A stretch of DNA of 64,000 nucleotides from Argentina anserina (Eukaryota; Streptophyta; Magnoliopsida; Rosales; Rosaceae), in contig NC_065877.1 in NCBI RefSeq assembly GCF_933775445.1, forward strand, positions 12,276,001-12,340,000, in the 5' to 3' direction. Under the pieces are notes generated by a model. The model had not been told where the DNA came from. It saw only the letters and a program-made list of their open reading frames with translations, and did no database searches. How positions within the stretch are numbered: the stretch's first letter is position 1; each line of letters begins with the position of its first letter. Made by a program: the position numbers and the translations under genes. Positions 54,470-64,000 of the stretch are shown in pieces.

Positions 54470-57400
54470 CTATCTACGGTTTTGATCACTCCAGGTCTTG
54501 CTCTCAAAAAATTCATTCAACATGGACTCAATAGCCTCAGGACTGAACTTTATATACTTCCCCGGGTTTTTTCCATTGTCGATCATCGGTCTGCCACACG
54601 ATTCCCATCAAGGTAAATACCACAAAGATATTATATTTCTTAAATAATAAAATTCAGATATAAGAAACATACCCGAAACGTTTAACAAATGATCTGTAAG
54701 CAGGCAAAAGAACTTCAGCTACAGCCAGCCTCAAAGACTCTCGCAACTCGCTGTCGGGAATTGTCCACTGTGATTGCCTTTGATGAAGCTCCTCGAATTG
54801 GATGTTAAAGGTCTTGAACCGCTCTTTAACCGTTGCTCTAGAAAGTCCACTATCAGATGCACCACTTGTGCCCTGGACAGTAAGACACTGCAGAATCTGC
54901 ACAATTGATAAGAAAACAGAAATAAAAATATATTAGAGAAGCACACAGCTTATGAATTCACTAAATTCCCAGCGGCAGGGAATAAAACAACCCACGTACG
55001 ATGACTATGCACAGAAAACATCATTTGATGACGGAGCATGTTCACTCCTGTTACCAGTAGTAGGACAGAAGCTTATGAAAGTACAGGACAGAAAACAAAG
55101 AAATAGAACCTTTGCCCAAGAAACCCTCTTATACTGATTCGCATGCTGTTGCACAATCCTTCGGTGTATCTGCACCCAGTCATCCCCCAACAATTCCTTT
55201 GCTTCCGACCTGTTGTATTTATTTATATAATTCATTCAAATGGCATACTAGCGTGCAAACAGAATCATCATCTTTCAAACTGAAAGATATTTAAATAGGA
55301 AACAAACCTCCGTACAGATCTCACTATATAGTGAATATTGTTCATGAGAAATAGTTGAGTCAAAGCAGGATCCTTATACTGCTTAGATTTTCCATCCAGG
55401 TTATTCTGAAGAGCCGTCATAATTCTTGTAGTTACAGTAGTTAACTGGCCATCACCATCACCATCAGCGAACTCTTGAAAGAGTTGTGTAAGTGTAGACT
55501 GGTAACTGTGGAAGATGAAAATTTGTCAGATATATGTGTGAACAATGAAACTTTGCCAAATGTTCGATCACACAGTAATGTCGACAAGGCCCATACATTT
55601 GAAAGGGGAGAAAAGAAGTTATATAAGAAAATAAAACAAAGCCAACAAGTGAATAACTCAGCCAACAGATGTTTTAACTACTATACACATATGCAATCAT
55701 GAACTCGAAAGTTAAATGATGTCCTCATAGACATTCACCATGCGTACAATCCAAGTAACATTCATCAAAAGTAACTGAAAACATTCAAGCTCATGAAACA
55801 GCGAATCAATCGCAGAAAAAAAAAAGTAAATGTATAACTACTTACTCAAAAAGGAACTTCACATAGTTTATCACATAGCTTGTTAATGGGTGGACAGTTC
55901 CATCAAGAACAGCAGTTTTTGTGGCGTCCTTTTCAACTGCTTCTTCAAAATCACCAAAGGTTTCCTGGGCTGTCTGAGCTAGGCGCTTCGTCAAACTCAA
56001 TGCAGCATCCCGCATTTCTATGGACGGTTTACTTCCAAATAGAAGTTCAATCTGAAAAAATAAAAATCTATAAATTTTCGTAACAAACCATCAATTGTTT
56101 TAATTTCTACTACTACTCTGCCGACATAAGATCAGCATTAATAACAAAAATTAGGCCAAACCTATATCTTCTTCTACGTATCCTTGCGTAATAAAAATAT
56201 CCATATAATTTTCTCTGCTACTGTTACACTTGATCCCGTGTATATAGTTTCCTAGATCCTGGGTTTAGTTTACCCCACTGACCATCTTATCTACATATGT
56301 TAAGCCACAACCCCGATTTCACTAAAACTTAAGGAAACTCCACCTATATAACCCACTGGAAACTGAGGCCACAAGAAAGAAACTAAACATAATGACTTGG
56401 AATGGCCGGAAAGCAGCCCATAATGTGATCGCTTTTTGAGTGTGAAAGCAACTAATTGTGCCTCTGTGTGTGTCCTCAGAAACTAGAAAACAATTGCTTG
56501 TATTTAGGTATCCAACCGGATTTCTATCCCTATGAATTAGCGTACAGGATATACTTCAAGCAACCCTGAAAGTGTTCTAGACATAGTGGTATATTCTGCA
56601 TGGTCTAGTTCTCCACCAAAAAGTTGCATACCTCTGACTGAAGTTCTCGCATTATCTCATACATGTCTAAAAGAACAAATAATTTTTCAGGTGACCTCTT
56701 GCTTCTTGCGATAGCCTCCCCAAAACTAAGAAGCACAGAGACACTGTTTCCAGTAACTTCAGCAAAACATGGTTCCCTGAGCGACTCAGCACCTTCAAAT
56801 ATTTGATCACATATTTTCTTTTCCCCAGAAAACAGTAGTTTTACCTGTTCAAACCAGTCGCACTATTTAGCAACTACAACAGAAACTACCACATACAAAC
56901 AAAATAACAACCAAATGAGCTAAAAAAAAGTGGCAATTACTTACAGCTATCCGCATGTAATGTATCCAGTTCCCAATCTTAGCCTCTAAAACTTCCCACT
57001 GCATTTTCTGGACATCCTCTTTGCTAAGTCTTTCCACACCTAGTTTCCTCAAGCTCTGCTCCAAAGCTGAAGAACGAGTGTCCCTAATACATGTATGACA
57101 TGAAAACTGCTATAAGAAAACAATAGTACAAAAAAGAGCTGCAATGCTGCAACATGAGTTAAGTTACCTGTAAATCTTAAACAGCTGTTGCTGATGGCCA
57201 GCTAGAGCCATTTGTTGTGCTAAATCATGCAGCAATGGCAGAACCCTCGGGGGGATAAGAGTCAGCGGCGTGTAAATGACAGGTTGTAACCTCCTCTGCT
57301 GTTGCTCAGACTTCCCATTACCATCTTTCCCCGACTGATCTGCGGATGGTCTTAGCGAGTCGGGAAGACAGTCAAACAGACGGTCAGGCTCCACCGGCTT

Positions 57401-58175
57401 GCTGAAACACAAAAAGAGATAAAGTTCAGTTCAATAATTGATACCGTATTTAAGCAATGCAAGATCTTGGAGTTCAAAAAATAAGCAACCTGTAGTTTGC
57501 GAGAAGCTGTCGAAATTCGTCTTCGAGCTTGGAGATTGCCTTGTTGAGCAAGTTATTGGCATGGTTAATGACACCCTCACTACTCTTGAGTGTTTTATTG
57601 ACCTTGAAAAAGTTGATGGTGCTCCTCAACTGAGCAATGGCTTCCAAATAGCTTTCGAGGTCCTCGTGTGGCCCTCTCAGTATTTTCGCCTCTGCCTGAA
57701 ACCAACAAAACACAATTTTACGAATCACATTCTGAATTCTATATAATTTGAGAAGATGAAGAGGCTGGCTAACCTTGCGTGTATGGTCAAATTGGCCCAT
57801 AATGATCTCTGCTCGCTTCAATGTCTTGTCAATGTTCTCATGCGCTCTCCGAATGGAATGCGTTCTTATCTACCATGCACACATTTGAATCAGAATCCTA
57901 AATTTGTAGTCCCAATTTGAGACAGAAATAAAATTTTGGCAAAACGGCGGCGTTTTGTTGGCAGTTAGATCATGGCATTGTTGTGAAGGAAAAAGGAAAG
58001 AGGGAGAGGGTGAGACCTGGGTGGGACGCATGGCGGTTTCAAGGGCGGAGAGGCGGTGGTCGAAGGAGCCGAGAATGGCGACCATGCTGTCGGTGACGGT
58101 CTGGCTCTTCTGGAGAGTCTCACGTATGAGCTCTGCTCTGGCGGCCACGGCCTCCATTGCTTGTGGAACCCCCAT
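54470..58175 (-). CDS. EXO70A1: Exocyst subunit EXO70A1-like, 11 exons
   Basis: Exons with GT-AG borders: 58017-58175, 57774-57869, 57490-57695, 57168-57401, 56945-57083, 56632-56844, 55846-56051, 55308-55505, 55110-55209, 54673-54896, 54470-54590. They total 1896 nt, giving 631 residues, close to Arabidopsis EXO70A1 (638). The N-terminus MGVPQAMEAVAARAELIRET and GPHEDLESYLEAI, then VEPDRLFD, VHPLTSYVINYVKFLF and LFLMNNIHYIVRSVR are family hallmarks. The C-terminal KYIKFSPEAIESML lies in the region that binds membrane phosphoinositides. EXO70 tethers secretory vesicles to the plasma membrane within the exocyst. A GDGDG run in exon 8 comes from a (gatggt)n repeat. The exon model leaves no stop and keeps phase at every junction. 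Confidence 0.93.
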
Positions 58176-58196
58176 CGTCGTGTTAGACCTGAGTCT

Positions 58197-58224
<28 letters not shown>
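58197..58224. repeat. GA/CT microsatellite in the EXO70 5' leader region
   Basis: A (GA)14 tract on the plus strand, so (CT)n on the coding strand, 22 bp before the ATG. CT-rich leaders are common in plant genes; a regulatory role is not shown. Confidence 0.8.
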
Positions 58225-58227
<3 letters not shown>

Positions 58228-59170
58228 CGCTGATATCACTGGTGGTGGTGGAGATGAAGTTCGATCGCTTTCTTCATTCTCGTCCTTCGTCGGAAAATAA
58301 GAAGAGGACGGACACGGACCCAAGAAACAAACAATCGCCTTTTATATCACGGATTTGTTGACAAAGTTACTCAAAGTCTTCGGTGCACCATGTGTTAGAT
58401 AGTTTTACACCATGTATATTTACGGTTTAACTGTAAAACTGCAAATACACAAATTGAATGGTTAAATATCAAGGTTCGAAAAAATATTAGACGGTATGTA
58501 GACGAACAACTATTTTCTAGCACTTAAACGGCCGCGGATTCAAATAAATACTTAAATTCGATATCTTTTATATACATCCACGACTTGTATATACATGAGT
58601 ACCTCGACCCAACATTACACACAAAGCCTTCGGTTCACGGCTTGTATATACACGACCCACTGTTAATAGTTAAATTCAACGATGACTTTTATATACACAC
58701 GGTATATTGCCAACAACAGCTAACATTGTATAATATAATTGCATGCCGTGCATACAAGAATTTCAAAAAAAGTATTCAAAAAAATCTCTGATCGACTGAT
58801 CCAAATGGGACGTGAAGGGGTAACAGTGAAAACATATACAAGACTAATGATGTTGGTAATGAAAATGGAGTCATGGACCATATTGAGAAACAGAAAATTA
58901 GCAGATCAATCTCCATATTTCTAAGTTCTAACATTGAGTCCCTGCCTTTATTTATTTTTACAACGCTCCTAGACTAAGCACACACAACACAGAGCGAGGA
59001 GGAACAACTCTCTAGGCCCTTAAACTTATTCAACTCCACCCTTACACTTCTTTCAATTCCTGCTTCACAAAACCCAACAGATAATTGACCTTCTATTCTA
59101 GTTTGATGGAACTTTATTCTATTAAGAGACTACAACAACACTTTGCACAACAGGAAGGTACTAATTGAGC
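58225..59170. other. Intergenic region between EXO70A1-like and the unknown gene
   Basis: The left end should hold the EXO70 promoter and the right end the 3' untranslated region of the next minus-strand gene. Repeated cacgacttgtatataca words occur at about 58579 and 58637. No coding region is supported. Confidence 0.45.
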
Positions 59171-61000
59171 TCAGTACGTCCACTCTTGAGGTAATATAAC
59201 ATCAGGACATAGCTGGTGATTTTCTTCGCCCATATTAACGCATTTATTCATTGAGTTCCTTTGCTGAATGCCTCTGTTCTCTGGCCTATTTTTTGACCCT
59301 GTAATTCAAACATTAACCAAAACAAAACTGTAAGACATAATTCATGCGAGTGATATCAATTACAAATTTATTCTCTCAATACTTTCATCATAAATGGACT
59401 ACGAATACCAACATGAATGATCATTAACCGTTGATCAACAAAAATTACAAGAGAAGATTAAATTCTCAATCATCGATGATTTCCAAGTAACTGCTAAGAA
59501 AAACAACCATTTCCAAGTAATAGACATAATGGCTTGAATTGGCTCTCGGACTATTTCTAGGATTGGATTTGAAACTTCAAGGAACTATAGCAACAATGGA
59601 ACATATTCAAGGAATGTTTTAAATGGACTTTTCATTGTTACCTATAACAAGAAGTTTCAGTAGCAAGAAGGGCAGACAAACATACAACCTGCAATTCTCA
59701 GCTAACAGAGTTATGATGAGTTGAAACTTGAAAATACATTGACAAGAAAACCCATATTCCCCACCAGTCCATAAACAGAAACAGAAACAACCATCAATGA
59801 AGTCCAGCCAATACTACACAATAATGGGCTCACTTCTGCAAAGAATTTAATAAAGGGTTCGCTTCTACCTCATGAACACCACACTCAACAACCTTTCTGA
59901 ACTAGGAAAGCAAATGATGAAGTTTCACCTTTATCAAAAATATAGAACAGCCATAAAAAATAAAATAAAATAAAACACAGAACTTGGTAAATTAGCACAA
60001 AAATAATCTGCATTATGCAATTACTCCCAAATGCTCAACAAAATTACCTTAAAACACAGTACTATACATATCCTCACATGTCTTGACAAATATAATCATA
60101 TAATGACAAACACACCCAAATACATGGCACTACCAAATATACTACAATGCCATGAAATCACTCACCAGGCTTCTTCTTGACCTCAGGAGCCACCATGGTT
60201 GTGGTTGAGCCCACAACCCGGGGATGGAAAACACCGGTGCCGCCGGAAACTCTCTTGACACCAGGCATTGGGGCAATCCCATTTCCCTGAAATTGGAGAA
60301 TGCGGTTTTGGTTTTGGTTTTGGTTTCGGATTTGAACTTGGTTATGAAGCCTGCTCAAAGCCCTAGGTCTAGGTTCCACAAGGCCAACATCACTAACCTG
60401 TAATTAATCGAAATTTCATCATCAGATTTTGTAACAACTCCTTCATTTACTCATAAAAAGATGTAAAGAGCGAAAAAGCTTTGAAAAGACGAGACCAAGA
60501 GCCATTTTGAAAAACAAGAAAAAAATTAAATTAAATTTCCGGCTCAGTATAGTACCGGAAGCTGGACCGGGTTCGGGAACGGGTTGTGGTGATAGAGCTC
60601 AGTCCCGGGAAGGTAGGCTCCACTGGCGTTGCCGAGGCCGGGAAGATAACTCTGGCAGTACTGGCAATCAAGCTGGCCGGTCCGAACCGGGGGTCTGAAC
60701 CGCTGGGAGGACAAAGACGAAGCATGTTTCAGTTGATCATGCAGAAGAAAGAAGCTAGTAAAGGCGCGTGTGCGAAAGAGAATCAAAACAGAGGCTGACC
60801 TGAAGGTGCAGGCCGAGACAGCGACGTTGTTTGAGGAGAGTGAGAGCGGCAAGGCGACGAGCGATGTCGTCGGTGGTGGTGGAGGAGACACGGCTCTGCA
60901 GCAGCGGTGGGAGTGGAGACGACGGGACGACGTCGTTGAAGAAAGTCTCAGAAGGAAGCCACAGTTGAGCGTCGTAAACATTAGGAGGAAACTCGGCCAT
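59171..61000 (-). CDS. Conserved plant protein of unknown function, four exons
   Basis: Exons 60800-61000, 60556-60702, 60166-60397 and 59171-59298 have GT-AG borders and join to 708 nt, 235 residues, with phase kept throughout. It starts MAEFPPNVYDAQLWLPSETF, with a helical LARR-like stretch (DDIARRLAALTLLKQRR, residues 45-61). Exon 2 has CQYCQSYLPGLGNASGAYLP, a C-x2-C pair that could bind metal. Exon 3 has a QNQNQN run (from an aaccaa repeat) and a basic end KKKP. The last residues are LPQEWTY. No catalytic motif or membrane segment is seen. I do not recognise the family; the clean splicing and even codon phase support a real gene. Confidence 0.78.
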
Positions 61001-62677
61001 GGCTGAAAATCTCAGAGACCACAAGAAAAAACCAGAAGGCTTTTCTGGGTTTCAAAGCTGGAGAATTTCAGAAAAGCGGGATGGTTTTTTTTTTTCCGAG
61101 TTTTGTAATACTGTGTTGCTCTCCCTCTCATCTAATAAAGGAGAGTGGGAGAATGAGTTACTAGCGGCCTGTTTGGCTTCCCAATGAAAATGTTTATTTT
61201 GGGTAGTTTAATTCAGAAGTTAATCGCTCTGTTTTGGCTAGAGAGGATATTGTGGGACCAAACAAGGCCTTTGTATCTGTTTGGGCCTCCCGCTCCACGA
61301 CCCGTGACCACTCCGCACGCGCCACTCCGTATTGCTCAGCTCGTCGTGCCTCCACTACTCGGGCCGTATAGCCCCGTCGCTGCTCTATTATTTTACACTC
61401 TCCGAAGCAGGAGAGTGGAAGCTACTCGCGTTTATGATCTTGACATTTGGACGATTTGACACGTGGCAGTGGATTAGAGGGGAGGTGGGAAGGGTTAGGC
61501 GGGGAGAGAGTGAGAGGTGTACCAAAAGAAAGGCTGATACGTTTGCAGGAGTTGCAGGCACCAAATCGACGCAAAGGGATGCTCTCTATCTGTATCTGCT
61601 ATTTAGAGTAGGACTGCTACGACTTCCTGATGAGACTGATAAGTGTCATGAGGGGGAGAACTGGAGAAGAGGTATGGTGATGTTGGCTTCAGCTTATTCA
61701 AGCTGTACCTCTTTCCCCAATCCTATTTGTCACCTTTTTGCTCTATTTTTCGTTACTTGAAGCATAGGGCTCTCAACATGCCATGATCCTAGAGTCGGAA
61801 TTCGGAGAAACTAGTCGTCGGACGGTAAATGGTTCACGAGTTAAACGATATGTGTCAGTTTAGAGAGTTCACGTGTAAAATAAATTGTGTTTGTTCATAG
61901 ACCGAACGGTAAATTATTACTGTCGGTTTAGAGTCACATGTTAAACGGTTGGCGTTTGTTTGAAATTCAAATGTAAAGTATACGCTGTCAATTTAGACAC
62001 TTTGACTGTTTTGGTAACTCAATTATTAGTACATCCAAAATATTTTCACGACAATTATGACTCCACAATTTGCTCGAAACAAATTTCTAACTTTTAGCCT
62101 GACTCAATATTTAGGTCATTTGTTCTAACTTTTCATGAATCAAATGACCGGTGTTGATTTGTAAGTTTGTGTGAAATACAAAACAATCGTTAAATTATCA
62201 GTCACAGTTTCAGGTCACGTGTTAAATGGTCGCTACTTATTTATTAATTTAAAATTTATAAGTAAGACCATATGTTATCACTTTGACTATTTTCTGTAAA
62301 CAAAATTAAGGGAGTTTAAAATATTTAATGACTCCATGATTTGCTCTAAACAAATTTCTAACTTTAAAGGAAGTTATCCTAGCTCATGAGAGAAATGTTA
62401 TATCCAACCAAATGTCCAATTTTCGATTATGTTGTGTTTGGATAGAGAAAAACAATGAGAAATTTAATTAAATTCTATAAATTTGATAATATATCCTGTT
62501 TAAGGTGAAATTCCTAGAATAATGCAAATTATACGGGAAAAGATAAAGAATTTGAACTTTGTTTTCCCTTATTAATTTTTATGAAAAAGATGAGTCATTC
62601 TTTAATTCCCAATCTTTTCTATGTAATTCTAACCATATTTCAAATTCTAGAAAATAGTTTCTAAACAAAATAATTCT
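61001..62677. other. Upstream region and diverged direct repeat, no gene seen
   Basis: The left part holds the upstream region of the unknown gene. Short frames at 61184-61760 show no domain. 61910-62096 and 62192-62365 are diverged direct copies: both run from taaattat through the gtcac-tgttaaa-ggt region and ctttgact to atttgctc-aaacaaatttctaac. Confidence 0.55.
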
Positions 62678-62861
62678 TGTTCCGGGAGAATTACTATTCT
62701 ACCCTTGTGTGTGTCTTAGCCTAATAGGTTTCTTGTTAGGAGATAGATTAGCATCTCCGTAATAGATTAGAACTTCGAATCCTACGGGATTGTGGTTTTG
62801 TAATGCCTATATATAGGCCCCCATATCATTCAATAATACACAATTATTTCATCCTGAAACA
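62678..62861 (+). repeat. 5' LTR of the third copia element
   Basis: tgttccgggaga to catcctgaaaca, 184 bp, nearly identical to 25384-25566 and sharing the TATA-containing palindrome gcctatatataggc (62805-62818). A primer-site-like cgttatcacgcac follows directly. Confidence 0.9.
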
Positions 62862-63982
62862 CGTTATCACGCACTTTGCCCTAAAACCCTGAACTTTTAG
62901 AGCCCTATAAATTTTTTCTCTTTTCCACCGCCGGCCGCCGTCGTCTCCGGCCTCCGACATCTTCCCGTCGGCGCAGCCCCTGCTCGCCGTCGCTGCAGCC
63001 CCCCCCCCCCCCCCGCTGCTACCTCTGTAGCCCCGCAACGCAGCTCCTGCAGCCCCTGCGACCCCCCCTGCTGCCCCTGCACGTAGCCCCTACAGCCCCT
63101 GCACGCAGCCCCGCAGGGTCTCTTCCGCATTCGCTCCGCACAAATATTTTTTTTCCCCGCAGGACCCCGCATTAAAGGATTCAAAATTGCTCCTCCCGCA
63201 TATCTACGCAAGAAACACGAACTGCACAAGCAAACTCTTCGCTCAAGAGAAGCCACTCTCGTTTTCTCTATCCTTTTGGGCCTATGTCCTGCCGAGCACA
63301 ATAGCCATTTGGGCTTCATACTATATTTTTTTTTCCTTTTCCTTTTTCTTATTTCATTATTTAAATGTTCATTTGCACGTTTTTATTTCTAACGATATTT
63401 CACGTGCTCGTATAGGTAAAATCATTGCTCGTCGTACTATGGTGATGATATTCATGCCGAGATGGACGATACTTTTGTCATCTACATACGATTTTGATCG
63501 TATCCTCCCAAAATTTTTATGTCATCGGACGAAGATCGAAAAGGACTTCATCAAGCAACTTCATGCATGACGATCGATTTGCAGAGCAATTTACTTATAT
63601 TCGGTCTATTTGGCAAACCAACAAGTATGTTTTTCTTAAAGTTGGTGCTTTTTAACATATATATATAAATTATCGGGCGCTATTAGCCTTTTTTATGTCT
63701 TCTTTTCCGGCCTTCTTATTACGCCGATGAGACCAAAAAGGGATATGATTCCCCTCTTGGTCGACGTTTTTCGTGTGGCGGTCCTGGGGGAGTCATGTTA
63801 TTATTTAAAGGAAAGAAATCGATTTCGTGTGGTTGTCTGAGTACACCGCTGTTTTGGGTGTGATCATGAGAATCGCCGATATGCATCGATTATTTTGTGA
63901 CCATATACATCACAACCCTCCTAATTCCGGTTACATACTTGAATATTTCGATTATTCGAAACCTATACAACCCTCGTTTCTT

Positions 63983-64000
63983 ATGGATGCGTCGCCATTG
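63983..64000 (+). CDS. gag: Start of gag of the third copia element (partial)
   Basis: atggatgcgtcgccattg encodes MDASPL, aligned with MSSPSR of the gag at 19286. The frame leaves the window after six codons. Confidence 0.55.

Larger units (their letters stand above)
62678..64000 (+). mobile_element. 5' part of a third copia element, cut by the window end
   Basis: LTR, primer site and GC-rich leader (cagcccctgc words, a run of about 14 C at 63001-63014), then the cgggcgctattagcct block at about 63674 shared with the copy at 18.6-25.6 kb. Gag begins at the very end. This copy shows what the other has lost at its 5' end. Confidence 0.88.

Noticed and set aside
61184..61760. Overlapping short frames as a small gene
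   Set aside because: No conserved motif, no plausible splice structure and mixed composition.

Overview
The window is nuclear DNA from a flowering plant. The evidence is AT-rich sequence, GT-AG introns in plant-type genes, a plant-specific exocyst gene (EXO70A type) and two NHL/LEA-2 genes. It is also full of nested Athila-like Ty3/gypsy and Ty1/copia elements, an L1-type LINE and foldback DNA transposons. The gene style suggests a eudicot; I cannot name a genus from the sequence alone. No rRNA, tRNA, CRISPR or bacterial-type operon is visible.

Layout. 1-7700: one NHL gene (3401-4273, minus) among foldback elements, several with intact target-site duplications (TSDs). 7701-18626: an Athila-lineage element whose 3' LTR is cut short. 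18627-25566: a copia element directly abutting it, without its own 5' LTR. 25714-28916: an F-box pseudogene split by a 1.7 kb Mutator-type element. 29-31.2 kb: nested small DNA elements. 31336-31998: a second NHL gene (minus). 33028-43833: a second copia element, with a gypsy solo LTR in its 5' LTR and a 2.06 kb hAT-type element in its integrase. 44481-45392: a TSSC4-like gene (minus). 46.7-50.6 kb: an inactive LINE (minus). 50.6-54.4 kb: no assignable gene, but a widely spaced inverted repeat. 54470-58175: an EXO70A1-type gene of 11 exons (minus). 59171-61000: a four-exon gene of unknown function (minus). 62678 to the end: the 5' end of another copia element of the same LTR family as the 18.6-25.6 kb copy.

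Five host genes look intact: two NHL, TSSC4-like, EXO70A1-like and the 235-codon unknown. All lie on the minus strand, and nothing suggests they act as one pathway. Everything else recognisable is transposon-derived. I did not find a convincing new biological system. The most distinctive structures are the hAT-type element built from about 507-bp tandem repeats with CGGTT-rich ends (38350-40413), a dispersed Mutator-type family sharing a tagcacggacacgg-like end (26797, 30482, 46215), the GC-rich linker insertions in the first copia element, and the Athila polyprotein frame broken only by TAG codons.
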